DNA of 64,000 bases, taken from assembly GCF_017591435.1 (NCBI RefSeq), contig NC_059272.1, positions 5,681,811 through 5,745,810 on the forward strand, written 5' to 3'. This document shows positions 1-10,882 of this stretch, one piece after another. Source of the DNA: Portunus trituberculatus (lineage: Eukaryota > Arthropoda > Malacostraca > Decapoda > Portunidae). Under the pieces are notes generated by a model. That model was not told where the DNA came from. It saw only the letters and a list, made by a program, of their open reading frames with translations, and did no database searches. The position numbers and the translations under genes were made by a program. Each line of letters starts with the position of its first letter. Within the stretch, counting starts at the first letter, position 1.

Positions 1-2
1 TT

Positions 3-1626
3 GGAACACCATAGGGTGGAGTCCTTAGTCCAATATTTTTTAATGTTTTAATGGACAAAATTGAGCGCTGATCCTTTCCGCAGGGCACCCAGGTCCTCAT
101 CTATAGTGATGACATACTCCTCCAATGCCCCACACCCAAGATTCTCCAGTTAGCTTTGTCACAACTGGCAGCGTTGTGTGTCCAAATGGGACTTGTGATT
201 AAAACAAAATTTCAAGCTACAGGGAAGGTCTCTCGGCTGCCCACTGTAAACAACGTTCCCATCCCTAGAGTTCATATACACAAGTACCTGGGTGTTCAGA
301 TGAGCTTCAGGAAGTCTCTTCAAGCCGTCCACTATATTCGAGACCTCTGTCTGCCACGGCTAGCATCACTTCGGCTGCTAGCCAACAGGGGTCTGGGGGC
401 TGGCATTCCAGTCCTATAGCTGTCATATGGTCCCTTATTGATTATGCCGCCCATTTTAATACAGTTTAGTGCTACCCAACTCCGTCCCCTGGAGCTTGTT
501 CAGAATGAAGCCATGGGGATAATCTTGGGATGCCCCAGGACTGCACGGATTGAAGTTCTCAGAGCTGAACTGCACCTGTCGAGTATTATGTGTAGGGTAC
601 AGGAAATTACTTGTTGCACAATTAGTTGGATCCTATGCACGGGCTCTGACTCTCTAAAGGGATCACTGATCCCCCTGTATCATGATCCTCGCACTCCTAC
701 AACACCATACCTCAGGAAGATCTTGGAAGTACTGACAAGTGTAGGTGTAGCCGAGGCTTGTATTAACGTTGTTATGTCACCGCTACAACCCGCCTGGAAC
801 CCTCACCATGTCAGTGTTGATATTCACTCTCTGCATCAGCCCAAGAGGGACTGGCTCCCTCATGTGCTGCAAGACATGTTCATGACTAAATTGTCCAAGT
901 ACCCACACGTTCAGGCTATTCATGTTTATTGTGATGGGTCAGTCAATGGCAGCAGGTCTGGATGTGGGCTGTTCATCCGTGACTACATCTCTGCCAGTCT
1001 CTACACTGACACTGAGGTTTCCAGGCGGCTCCCTGCACCCATGTCTTCCACTAGAGCAGAACTGTATGCTGTACTGGAGGCGCTCCATATTGTGGCGCCT
1101 CTCCATAAGAATGTATATTTCTTTATTGACAGTCAGGCTGCATTGTATGCCCTTCAATCCACCTCCCCCATGGACTGTGATCTAGTTAATAAGTGTCTTG
1201 ATCTCATCCACGCCCTAGAAGGTGCCGGTGCCACGGTCCATTTCATCTGGATACCCTCTCATGTGGGTATCCCGCTAAATGAAAAAGCAGACCGCCTTGC
1301 TCAGTGTGCCCTACAAGATGACACAGTGGACCCTGGCACTGAGTACACTCTGGGTTATGTTAAGAGTAGCATTAAGGACTTTGTACAAAGTAGCATTAGT
1401 GATCAGTTGGAGCTTTGTTGCTATAGGGGCAGTAGCACTAGTCTTCACTATGCACGTGTCTCCCAGAGCTGTGCTTACACCTACGGGAGACACTGCATCA
1501 CATGACAGGGTGGCAATGAGACTCAGATTAGGCTACAAATACTTCTGGGAAATCAGTGCTTCTCCTGGTGTGTGCTGTGTGGTGTGTGGTGCACCAAGTG
1601 GACACACTCTATTGCTGCTGTGGTAG
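3..1626 (+). pseudogene. LINE A RT C-terminus plus RNase H, broken
   Basis: Reading from base 3 gives a GTP*GGVLSPIFFN block, which is RT motif 4 with a stop at the usual Gln, then IYSDDILL, a YxDD catalytic box with S in place of the usual A. Further stops lie near 88 and 417. The RNase H part (about 900-1310) has all its acidic landmarks: YCDGS, TRAELYAV, FIDSQAAL and IPSHVGIPLNEKAD. After 1505 the coding potential moves to another frame, giving LRLGYKYFW and a CxVCGAPSGHT Cys/His motif that ends where LINE B is inserted. It would have acted as ORF2 RT/RNase H in target-primed reverse transcription. It is a pseudogene with at least three stops and one frameshift. Confidence 0.8.
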
Positions 1627-2696
1627 ACGGCTACTGCTCTTCTCCTAAACCTATTAATAGTGGTGTTCCTCAGGGTTCTGTCCTGTCACCCACTCTCTTT
1701 CTATTATTCATTAATGACCTTAACCAAACTCCTTGCCCTATCCACTCCTACGCTGATGACACCACCCTACATCTTTTCACGTTCTTTCAGAGACGTCCAA
1801 CCCTTCAGGAAATCAACAGATCACGCGGGGACGCCACGGAACGCCTGACGTCCGATCTTTCTAAGATTTCCGATTGAGGCAGAGAAAATCTAGTATTTTT
1901 CAATGCCTCAAAAACTCAATTCCTCCAGCTATCAACTCGACACAACCTTCCAGACAACCATCCCCTCTTCTTCAATGACACTCAACTGTCTCCCTCTTCC
2001 ACAATGAATATCCTCGGTCTGTCCTTTGCTCATAATCTTAACTGGAAATTTCACATCTCATCTCTTGCTAAAACAGCTTCTATGAAATTAGGTGTTCTGA
2101 GGCGTCTCCGACAGTTTTCTCGCCCCTCCAACTGCTTACTCTGTATAAGGGCCTTATCCATCCCTGTATGGAGTACTCTTCGCATGTTTGGGGGTTCCAG
2201 TCACACAGCTTTGCTTGATAGGGTGGAATCAGCTCTTCGTCTCATCAACTCCCTCCTCTGACTAACTGTCTTCAGTCTCTTTCTCACCGCCGAAATGTTG
2301 CATCCCTTTCTATATTTTATCGCTATTTTCATGGTAACTGTTCTACTGATCTTGCTAACTGCATGCCTCCCTCCTCCTGCGGCCACGCTGCACAAGGCTT
2401 TCTTCTTCCTCTCATCCCTATTCTGTCCAACTCTCTAATGCAAGAGTTAACCAGTACGCTCAATCATTCATCCCTTTCACTGGTAAACTCTGGAACTCCC
2501 TCCCTGCATCTGTATTTCCGAATTCCTACAACTTGTCTTCTTTTAAGAGGAGGTATCGAGGCATTTGCTCCCCTAATTCTGGCTGACGGTTTTGGCACTT
2601 TTTGAAGTCTTTGGAGAGCCAGCGCTCAAGTGGGCCTTTTCTAACTTTTTTGCCCTTGGCTGGCCCTCTTCCCTACGTAAAAAAAAAAAAAAAAAA
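1608..2696 (+). mobile_element. LINE B copy 1: 3' RT fragment with poly(A), nested in LINE A
   Basis: A jockey-like RT C-terminal half. SGVPQGSVLSPTLF (about 1650-1690) and YADDT (about 1748) are intact motifs. The coding then crosses several frames through ILGLS, the thumb region and the C-terminal block. It ends in an A-run at about 2680-2696. Its 5' edge is sharp, at the sequence also seen in copy 3 (complement near 9550), so it is a 5'-truncated insertion as made by target-primed reverse transcription. The flanking CTAT at both edges may be a minimal duplication. Confidence 0.75.
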
Positions 2697-3040
2697 CTAT
2701 ATCATGGAATGTCCTCTCATTGCTAAATTTAGGCCACAAGGTCAGCATGACTTGTATAGCCTCATTGACCATCTCCTAGACTCTGCCACTCTCAGGTATA
2801 TACTCAGGGAATATCCTCAGTTTGCCCCCAGACTGTAGGATGTTTAGGCAATAAGGTGTGCAATATGTGTATTTATTTATTGAAATACAGTACTTGTATT
2901 CTTGTGTATACTGTCTAGTGTTAGATTTTTTATACTTTAACCCTAAGTCTTTGCCCAGGGGATAGGTGGCAGGGCCCATCCTCCTCCTTTGTTGTAATTA
3001 TTTATTAATTCAACAATAAATGTATCAATCAATCAATCAG

Positions 3041-4176
3041 GTTCTGGGAGCCGTTATTATATGAGAATGATACAGGCGCATTTGGCTTTGCTTTCGTGGT
3101 ACAACACAAAAGGTTTTGTTGAATTATCTAGTAGTTTCTTTGTTGTGGAGAACGAACCATGGGAGCCACATATTTGTACAAGTCAGGTGTGGTCAAGGGG
3201 GGAGAAGACGTGGACAATAAAACTCACTTCTGGGTCGAGCTGGGGTCACTCAGGGGAGACTCCGGAGCGAGAAGGCAGGACGAGCAAGTGACAGAAATGT
3301 GTGTGGGAGTTAAGATTTATTTTTTTAAATTACTATAGGTATATAAGATTTACATGTGATATTGTGGAGTGTGCAGGAAGCATAGGCCCAAAGTAATGTT
3401 CTGTAAGCTGTAGGGTAGAAGGTTAGTTAGTTGTTCCTCCTTTTATGATTTTTTCCTTTCTCACTAGTTAGTTAGTTAGTTGTTTTTGTGTGTGTGTGTG
3501 TGTGTTTGTTTTTGTGCTTAGGATTTGTTTCAGGGTTACCTGGTTTGTTCGCTGTTTGCATATTTGTTTGTGTCTAATTTAACTGGTTAGTAAGCCATAT
3601 TCCTTCCTCAGTAAGGAATTTTTTGTCCTAGTAGCAATATTATTTAGGGTGCCAGTTTTGTTTTCATTTTTTTGTTTTTCATATTTCTTCCTATGGTTAA
3701 GTAATACTCTTAATCCTGTTCTTTTTTTTTTATTTATGTTCATTTTCCTTTCATAAATTCATCCTAATAGTCAATTCATTGGTCTTCTGGCAGTTCAAAT
3801 TCATAAATATATTTAAACTAAATGGTGACATTGTTGTTTTCTGAGGGCCCCTTGAACCTGGATAAGTAAACATTAAAATAATAACCCCAGTGCGAGGTAA
3901 CAGGTAAGCTATTTGGGATTTGGGGCCTGTGAGAGCACCAAGATCTCAAAGAAACTAGGTGGAGTCCAGCCAACATAAACAGATAAGCATTCCAAGATTC
4001 ATAGTGTTTAGTTACTTTGTTTAGGTAACAATAGGCAGTGTAAGCCTAAAAGGTTTTAACAGATGGAAATCCTCCTCAATCTATTTATTTCAGGGGATAC
4101 CTTTAATTTTTGTGATCTTGATTGTATTGTATTTTGCTTTGCTTACTTGGGGCTATTTTGCAGGAATAACATAACC
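3041..4176. other. No gene recognised; AT-rich spacer
   Basis: I see no supported coding region. It holds a short GT run near 3486-3510, TTAG repeats near 3465-3480 and T-rich stretches. It could be host intergenic DNA or a decayed repeat. Confidence 0.6.
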
Positions 4177-4676
4177 NNNNNNNNNNNNNNNNNNNNNNNN
4201 NNNNNNNNNNNNNNNNNNNNNNNNNNNNNNNNNNNNNNNNNNNNNNNNNNNNNNNNNNNNNNNNNNNNNNNNNNNNNNNNNNNNNNNNNNNNNNNNNNNN
4301 NNNNNNNNNNNNNNNNNNNNNNNNNNNNNNNNNNNNNNNNNNNNNNNNNNNNNNNNNNNNNNNNNNNNNNNNNNNNNNNNNNNNNNNNNNNNNNNNNNNN
4401 NNNNNNNNNNNNNNNNNNNNNNNNNNNNNNNNNNNNNNNNNNNNNNNNNNNNNNNNNNNNNNNNNNNNNNNNNNNNNNNNNNNNNNNNNNNNNNNNNNNN
4501 NNNNNNNNNNNNNNNNNNNNNNNNNNNNNNNNNNNNNNNNNNNNNNNNNNNNNNNNNNNNNNNNNNNNNNNNNNNNNNNNNNNNNNNNNNNNNNNNNNNN
4601 NNNNNNNNNNNNNNNNNNNNNNNNNNNNNNNNNNNNNNNNNNNNNNNNNNNNNNNNNNNNNNNNNNNNNNNNNNNN
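4177..4676. other. Assembly gap of 500 N
   Basis: Exactly 500 unknown bases, a scaffold placeholder. The mariner left end begins at the first base after it. Confidence 0.99.
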
Positions 4677-4678
4677 TA

Positions 4679-4706
4679 CGAGGGGCGGTCAGAAAGTTCT
4701 GCAATT
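4679..4706 (+). repeat. mariner left TIR
   Basis: Pairs with the complement of 5945-5973; the inner 13 bases match exactly and the outer part is diverged. Confidence 0.88.
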
Positions 4707-4857
4707 CGGTATGTTATTTAGCTCACCCACTCGTGTCCTGTTGTGTCTGGTTAGAACCGGTTCTGACAAGTTCACAAACAGAACCGCTCCGCTCCTTTGC
4801 TCCCTGCTCAGTCTTAAGGGAGTGACCAGTGGATGCAGATGGCAGTAGACGTCAACA

Positions 4858-5906
4858 ATGGACAAGATCGAATACCGTGCAGTGATCAAGTTCTTGACAA
4901 AAGAGGGGAAGAACGCAAAGGAGATCCACGACAGGCTGGTTGCGGTGTACAACGACACTGCCCCTTCGTATGCAACAGTCACCCGCTGGCACAAGGAATT
5001 TCGTCATGGCCGTGAGTCTCTTGAAGATGACCCCCGTGTGGGACGCCCTCCGAGGCGACCTCTGAAGACATGGTTGATCGTGTAGAGGCAATGATCATGG
5101 AAAATCGGCGAGTGAAGGTGGAAGAAATTTCGTTGGAGACTGGAATTTCTCATGGAAGCGTTTGTACCATTATTCATCATCACCTGGGCATGAGCAAAGT
5201 TTCTGCTCGTTGGGTGCCCCGAAAACTTTCTCCGCATGATCGCCTTCAGCGCCGCACAAGTTCGGAGGAGCTACTGACTCTGTACAATGCAGACCCAGCG
5301 GGATTTGAGTCGAGGGTCGTGACAGGTGATGAAACGTGGGTTCACCACTGGGACCCGGAGACAAAGCTCGAGAGCATGACTTGGAAACACAAGGGATCCC
5401 CTACACCACTCAAATTTCGGACCCAACCATCAGCTGGCAAGATCATGGCCACCATCTTCTGGGACGCCGAGGGAGTGCTGCTGGTGGACTTCCTGCCGCG
5501 CGGATCTACGATCACAGGGGAGTACTACGCCGGAGTACTCGGTCACTTGAGGGACTCTATCCGTCAGAAGAGAAGGGGCAAGTTGACCCGTGGTGTCCTT
5601 CTTCTCCACGACAACGCTCCGGTCCATAAGGCCCGGCGTGCCCAGGCTGCTCTGAGGGACTGCGGCTTTGAGCAGCTAAATCATCCACCCTACAGTCCTG
5701 ACCTGGCCCCCAGTGACTACTTTCTGTTCCGCCAGCTCAAGTCCTCGTTGCGGGGGCGGAGGTTCCACGATGATGATGAGGTAAAGGAGGCTGTGACGAC
5801 GTGGTTGGAGGAGCAGTTGAAGTCCTTCTGGCTAGCAGGAATCCAGAGTCTTCGAGACAAGTGGAGCAAGTGTATTCAAGTCAAGGGTAATTACATCGAA
5901 AAATGA
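4858..5906 (+). pseudogene. mariner transposase, one frameshift
   Basis: DDE-type transposase that would cut at the TIRs and insert at TA. The ATG at 4858 opens the N-terminal HTH region (MDKIEYRAVIKFLTKEGK, then YATVTRWHKEF). The frame shifts at about 5062, close to GRPPR, and resumes as SEDMVDRVEAMI near 5061-5090. From there it is open to 5906. The mariner linker WVPRKL is present. The catalytic residues are TGDETW (D at 5328-5330), HDNAPVH, and YSPDLAPSDYF. The second and third aspartates are separated by 34 residues, so the triad is D,D34D, the mariner signature. Total length is about 350 aa, as usual. A single indel is the only break seen. Confidence 0.92.
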
Positions 5907-5944
5907 TGTGGCTGTAACTTTCATTCCTTTGAAATAAATACTCA

Positions 5945-5973
5945 AATTGCAGAACTTTTTGACTTCCCTGCAG
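5945..5973 (-). repeat. mariner right TIR
   Basis: Complement of the left TIR, followed by the TA target duplication at 5974-5975. Confidence 0.88.
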
Positions 5974-5975
5974 TA

Positions 5976-6053
5976 GTAGCAGCTGTAGTAGTAGTAGAAG
6001 TAATATTAGTAGTGGTGGTAGTAACGGTGTTAGTAATAATAATATTAGTGCTA
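5976..6053. repeat. Imperfect GTA/TAG trinucleotide repeat
   Basis: Runs of gtagtagtag and taataataat next to the mariner right end. The insertion was probably into this repeat. Confidence 0.75.
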
Positions 6054-6099
6054 GTGGGGAAAAGAGAAGATGGTCATTGTTACTTGTTACTTAGGGTGT

Positions 6100-6591
6100 T
6101 TGTTCAAGGCTCCGCTCCACTGCGAGACAGCGCTCAGCAGAGCCTCCCTCAACTAGCATCTATAATTGTCTTTGATTTCCATGCCGTTAAAATCATAAAC
6201 TTCCTTGAACAAATATGTCTTAAATTTCTTTTTGAAGATATCGATCCTGGCACAAGCTTTGATATATCACTTGGCAGTTTATTGTAAATCCTTGGGCGCG
6301 CATCTTGCAAATACTCGACATCCCATGTCAAGGTTATTTCTTGGTTCATGTAGTCTGTATGGATCTGCATCGTGTTCCTTGGTATGTGCACAAATGTATG
6401 AGTGTCAAGGGTCATTTCTAATTTTCGCAGTATCATATTCACTCAGCCATGTTTCAGTCAAAGCAAGAATATCCAGATTCTCATCATTAATTAAAGTTCT
6501 GATTTCTATTGTCTTGTTTCAAACTGACTGGACATTTGATAAACCACATTTCAACATAGAGCCATGATCTGTAATATTTCATTGTGGAACT

Positions 6592-6659
<68 letters not shown>

Positions 6660-6830
6660 GAATTATCAGAATTTCACACATTAAACCAAGGAGCAAGAAT
6701 ATCCAGATTCTCATCATTAATTAAAGTTCTGATTTCTATTGTCTTGTTTCAAACTGACTGGACATTTGATAAACCACATTTCAACATAGAGCTCACAGCA
6801 TTAGTAGCCATGATCTGTAATATTTCATTG
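6100..6830 (-). mobile_element. CR1/L2-like LINE remnant: endonuclease start and RT tail
   Basis: On the complement, about 6560-6390 reads NVQSVxNKTIEIRT then ENLDILALTETWLSEYD, the opening of an endonuclease/exonuclease/phosphatase (EEP) domain of CR1/L2-type LINEs. Further along the complement, about 6310-6160, it reads RIYNKLPSDISK and SKRNLRHICSRKF, the usual last block of such an RT. The body between is missing, so this is an internally deleted copy. The endonuclease start is duplicated (see the 230-bp tandem repeat). Confidence 0.6.
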
Positions 6831-6837
6831 TGAAACT

Positions 6838-6895
<58 letters not shown>

Positions 6896-6929
6896 GAATT
6901 ATCAGAATTTCACACATTAAACCAAGGAG
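6463..6929. repeat. Tandem duplication, 230-bp period, each copy with a (GA)n tract
   Basis: Unit 1 (from 6463) and unit 2 (from 6693) start gcaagaatatccag and end accaaggag. They differ by a 15-base indel near 6792-6806 and by GA-tract length (6596-6656 versus 6842-6892). The duplicated part includes the LINE endonuclease start. Confidence 0.9.
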
Positions 6930-6997
6930 GAATGGCAGTGGCTACATTTGTGTTTATATATGAGGGAATGCATGTTGCATAAAATCCGTATCAGATA

Positions 6998-7000
<3 letters not shown>

Positions 7001-7047
<47 letters not shown>
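7001..7047. repeat. (GT)n microsatellite
   Basis: Perfect GT run directly abutting the tail side of SINE copy 1. Confidence 0.97.
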
Positions 7048-7336
7048 CACTGTTTGATCTGCTGCAGTCTCTGACGAGACAGCCAGACTTTACCCTACGG
7101 AACGAGCTCAGAGCTCATTATTTCCGATCTTCGGATAGGCCTGAGACCAGGCACACACCACACACAGGGACAACAAGGACACAACTCCTCGATTTACATC
7201 CCGTACCTACTCACTGTTAGGTGAACAGGGGCTACACGTGAAAGGAAACACAACCAAATATCTCCACCCGGCCGGGGAATCGAACCCCGGTCCTCTGGCT
7301 TGTGAAGCCAGCGCTCTAACCACTGAGCTACCGGGT
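7048..7336 (-). mobile_element. tRNA-Val-like SINE, copy 1
   Basis: On the complement the element starts ACCCGGTAGCTCAGTGG, a clover-leaf-like head with A box, an anticodon arm (CTGGC-TTCACAA-GCCAG, anticodon CAC, Val) and B box GGTTCGATTCC. A body of about 215 bp follows, ending at the (GT)n tract. One base is missing between acceptor and D stem, so this is a SINE head rather than a working tRNA gene. It is a near copy of 7353-7647 and 22413-22705. Pol III promoters would lie in the head. Confidence 0.88.
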
Positions 7337-7352
7337 GTGTGTGTGTGTGTGT
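7337..7352. repeat. (GT)n between the two SINE copies
   Basis: Short GT run joining SINE copies 1 and 2. Confidence 0.95.
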
Positions 7353-7647
7353 GTAATTCACTGTTTGATCTGCTGCAGTCTTTGACGAGACAGCCAGACG
7401 TTACCTTACGGAACGAGCTCAGAGCTCATTATTTCCGATCTTCGGATAGGCCTGAGACCAGGCACACACCACACACCGGGACAACAAGGTCACAACTCCT
7501 CGATTTACATCTCGTACCTACTCACTGCTAGGTGAACAGGGGCTACACGTGAAAGGAGACACACCCAAATATCTCCACCCGGCTGGGAATCGAACCCCGG
7601 TCCTCTGGCTTGTGAAGCCAGCGCTCTAACCACTGAGCTACCGGGCC
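7353..7647 (-). mobile_element. tRNA-Val-like SINE, copy 2
   Basis: Same head, body and orientation as copy 1, with a few substitutions and a one-base difference in the acceptor region. Bounded by GT runs on both sides (7337-7352 and 7648-7668). Confidence 0.88.
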
Positions 7648-7668
7648 GTGTGTGTGTGTGTGTGTGTG
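7648..7668. repeat. (GT)n microsatellite
   Basis: GT run at the head side of SINE copy 2. Confidence 0.95.
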
Positions 7669-7693
7669 AGATTACTTGCACACGCTGATCCAT

Positions 7694-7800
7694 GTGTGTA
7701 TTTACCTAGTTTTATATTACAGGGTTTGAGTGAGCGGGGCTCATAGTTAGCTGTCTCCATATCTACTTTTATTGAACTTTTCCTTAAATATATGCATATA
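7694..7800 (-). mobile_element. Remnant of a LINE D/E-type 3' end
   Basis: Resembles the 3' terminus of LINE D (compare 18137-18240): tatttacctagttttatattacag, then gtctccatatctac and aacttttcctt. Very diverged, so low certainty. Confidence 0.4.
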
Positions 7801-7889
7801 TTTTAATGTTACAATATCTTTATTTATGCCGGTAACCAAATATCTACCGTCCTATATGAAAACTAAATTTTTTAATGTTCCTCAAACAG

Positions 7890-9183
7890 GCCCCTCTTTT
7901 GATAATGATCCCAAATGTCTTGACACCTCCTTCAACTTTTTCTACATAAATTTCTGCAACATTCGCAGTCTTGGATATAATTTTGAATCTGTGGAACACC
8001 ACCTCTCCTCTACTAAACCTTATCTTCTTTTCCTCACCGAAACACAGCTGTCTGAGGCAACTGACAGAAGCCCCTTTTTTTGTTCCCTTCTAACTTTTTC
8101 TATTGTCATTTTCGTTCCAGAGCTGGATGTTGCGTCTATGTACCCAATGACTTAACTTGCTCTAGTGCCCATGCTCTTGAGTCTTCCGAGTTTTCCACCA
8201 TCTGGCTTCAACTCAACGATATTCATCTGTGCTGTCTATCTCTCCCCTAACTCTTCTGACTTTAGTAAATTCTTTGACTATTTAATTTCCAAAGTGGAGC
8301 ACATTCTGTCTCTCTACCCTTTCGCAGAGATTTCCATTCTTAGAGATTTCAATGTTCACCACCAGCTTTGGCTTTCTTCTCCCTTCACTGACCATTCTGA
8401 TGAACTAGCCTTCAACTTTGCTATTCCCCATGACCTAGAGCAAGTGGTTCAACACCCTACTTGACCTCTTGCGCGTCTTGGAGACACGCACAACATTCTT
8501 GATCTCTTTCTCACCTCTAATCCTTCTGCTTATGTTGTCACCCTTTTATCTCCTTTGGGCTGCTCTAGTCACAATCTCATTTCTGTATCTTGTTCTATTG
8601 CTCCAACTCCTCAGGATCCCCCAAAGCGGAGGTGCTTCTGGCGTTTTGTCTCTGCCAGTTGAGGGACCTGAGGAGGTATTATGCTAATTTTTCCAAGAAT
8701 GATTACTGTTTACGTGTCAAAGACCCATCTCTTTGTGCTGAACGCATAACAGAGGTAATAGTGTCTGGCATGGAGGCATACATTCCTCATTCTCTTTCTA
8801 AACCTAAACCTTCTAGACCTTGGTTTAACACAGCCTGTTCTTGTGCAGTACATGATAGAGAGGTTGCCCACAAAAGATACTTGAGCCTTCCATATCCTGA
8901 ATCTCACGCACTTTATATATCTGCCCAGAATCATACCAAAATAATCTTCAACTTGCCAATCACTCATCATAAATTGTAAATGTCAAAATCCTTCAAACTC
9001 AAACTCCCCTTGAGACTTCTGGCATGTTACCAAAAACATCTCCAATAACTTCACTTCTTCATCTTTGTATCCTTTATTTCATCCTGATGGCACTACTGCC
9101 ATCTCTTCTGCCTCAAAAGCTGAACTCCACCCTAAATGATTTTGGGATTCTCCCTCCCTCACCTCTTCCCTCCCTCCCTCTGA
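7890..9183 (+). mobile_element. LINE B copy 2: endonuclease to pre-RT, broken
   Basis: Reading across frames gives FYINFCNIRSLG, SVEHHLSSTKPYLLFLTETQ (about 7940-8050), then ISILRDFNVHHQLWLSS (8326-8380). The latter is the EEP GDFN block with G changed to R. Next come the post-endonuclease block AERITEVIVSGMEAYIPHS (about 8735) and a degraded start of the RT region to about 9183. Several frameshifts are present. It then abuts copy 3 in opposite orientation. Confidence 0.78.
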
Positions 9184-10366
9184 GTGTCATTGAAGAAGAG
9201 GGGATAGTTGTCTGGAATGTTGTGTTGAATTCATAGATAGAAGAATTCAGTTTTTGAGACATTGAATACTACTAAGTTTTCTCTGCCCCAATCAGAAATC
9301 TTAGAGAGATTAGAAGTCAGGCGTTCTGTTGCGTCCCTGCATGATCTGTTGACTTCCTGAAGAGTTGGTCGTCTCTGAAAGGATGTGGAAAGGTAGTGGT
9401 ATCATCAGCGTAGGAGTGGATAGAGGAAGAAGTTTGGTTAAGATCATTAATGAATAATAGAAAGAAAGTGGGTGACAGGGCAGAACCCTGAGGAACACCA
9501 CTGTTCATAGATTTAGAGAAGAACAATGGCCGTCTACCACAGCAGCAATAGAATGTTGGGAAAGGAAACTTGAGATAAAGTTGCAGAAAGAAGGATTGAA
9601 ACCGTAGGAGGGCAGTTTGGAAATTAAAGCTTTGTGCTAGACTCTATCAAAAGCTTGACATGTGGAATGTGACAGCAAAAGTTTCACCAAAATCTCTTGT
9701 AGAGTATGACCAAGAATCAGTATGGAAAGCCAGAAGATCACCAGTAGAGTGATCTTGATGGAAGCTATACCGCCGATAAGATAGAGAAGATTGTGAAGTG
9801 ACAGATGTTTAAGAATCTTCCTATTGAGGATAGATCGATAAACTTTAGACAAGCAAGAGATTAAAGGTCTAGGACAGTTGTTCAAGGGATTAGAATGGTC
9901 ACCCTTTTAAGGAACAGGCTGAATGAAGGCAAAGTTCCAGCGAGAAGGAAAGGTAGAAGTCGATAGACAGAGTTGAAAGAGTTTGGCTAGGCAAAGGTGC
10001 AAGCACGGTAGCACAGTTTTTGAGAACAATAAGAGGGACCCAATCAATCCATAAGCGAAGGCATGGAAAACATCATTACGAAGAACATTAATTATAGGCA
10101 TGAAATAGTCAAAGGGAGGAGGAGAGGGAGGGGCAAGTCCAGAATCATCCTAGGTGGAGTTGTTAGCAAAGGTTTGAGAGAAGAGTTGGGCTTTAGAGAC
10201 AGAAGAGATGGCAGTGGTGCCATCAGGATGAAATAAAAGAGGGAAAGATGAAGAAGTACATAGAATTATAGGAGATATTCTTGGCCAGATGCCAGAAGTC
10301 TCGAAGGGAGTTTGAGTTTGAAAGATTTTGAGATTTTCTATTTATGAAGGAGTGTTTGGCAAGTTG

Positions 10367-10674
10367 TATATGGGGAGCTGGTGTAGAAGTGGGGATTGGG
10401 CAGACATCCATGCATAAATTTGAATCCCTCCACACACCGCTTTGAGCTATGCCATTTGTCAAGTGGTTTAAAGTTTACCTACATGTCAACATGATACCCA
10501 GGTTGTAGATGGTTAAACCAAAGATGCGCTTGGGTGGTGATATGGGCTCTAATATTGGTACCATTACAAATAAAATTGCGTGTGCCGCTAATGGGCGGAA
10601 GCTGAACAGCGCTTCCCACATATACTCTTCAAGTATGCCTACAGGCGCTATAGGTCATAACATAAAAAAAAAAA
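10367..10674 (+). mobile_element. SINE-like insert with poly(A) and 6-bp TSD inside LINE B
   Basis: Flanked by aagttg at 10361-10366 and 10675-10680; the A-run is at about 10664-10676. It separates LINE B codons that are contiguous in the other copies (QNHAKSVLQL and AKHSFINRK). The start has an A-box-like gagctggtgtagaagtgg, and atttgaatccc at about 10420 resembles a B box. The family is not recognised. The insertion itself is clear; the SINE classification is inference. Confidence 0.65.
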
Positions 10675-10882
10675 AAGTTGAAGAACAGACTTTGCATGAT
10701 TCTGGGCAAAAATATAAAGTGCGTGAGATTCAGGTGATGGAAGGTTCAAGTACATTTGGTGGGCAACTTCTATCGTGTATAGCACGAGAAAAGAATGAGG
10801 AATGTTCGCCTCGAAGTCAGACACTATCACCTCTGTTGTGCATTCAGCACATAGAGATGGGTCTGTGACACGGAAACAGTAA

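Larger units (their letters stand above)
1..3040 (+). mobile_element. LINE A: RNase H-encoding non-LTR retrotransposon, 5'-truncated by the window, interrupted by LINE B
   Basis: The + strand encodes the end of a reverse transcriptase (RT), then an RNase H domain and a Cys/His motif. The frame resumes after a foreign insert at 1608-2696. The resumed piece (2697-2838, from YIMECPLIAKFR to FAPRL and a stop) is the expected continuation of the CGAPSGHT motif near 1600. A 3' UTR follows and ends about 3040 in AATC-type short repeats (tatcaatcaatcaatcag), the usual tail type of such LINEs. The RNase H places it with the I-type LINEs; the exact clade is not resolved. It is a dead copy with several in-frame stops. 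Confidence 0.8.
4677..5975 (+). mobile_element. mariner (Tc1/mariner) transposon, near complete
   Basis: About 1.3 kb, the normal mariner length, bounded by TA at 4677-4678 and 5974-5975. Imperfect terminal inverted repeats at about 4679-4706 and 5945-5973 share the core AAGTTCTGCAATT (left strand sense). The single gene lies between them. The left TA touches the assembly gap, so the host target site on that side cannot be verified. It is inactive in this copy because of a frameshift. Confidence 0.93.

Noticed and set aside
4063..4848. 261-codon frame across the first N gap
   Set aside because: Most residues are unknown bases; the two ends belong to spacer and mariner TIR.
6999..7220. Cys/Val-repeat start frames near GT tracts
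   Set aside because: GT microsatellite translations running into SINE sequence.
7263..7336. Possible tRNA-Val(CAC) genes at 7263-7336, 7574-7647 and 22632-22705
   Set aside because: All three are heads of a dispersed 290-bp repeat and lack one base between acceptor and D stem, so they are SINE heads.
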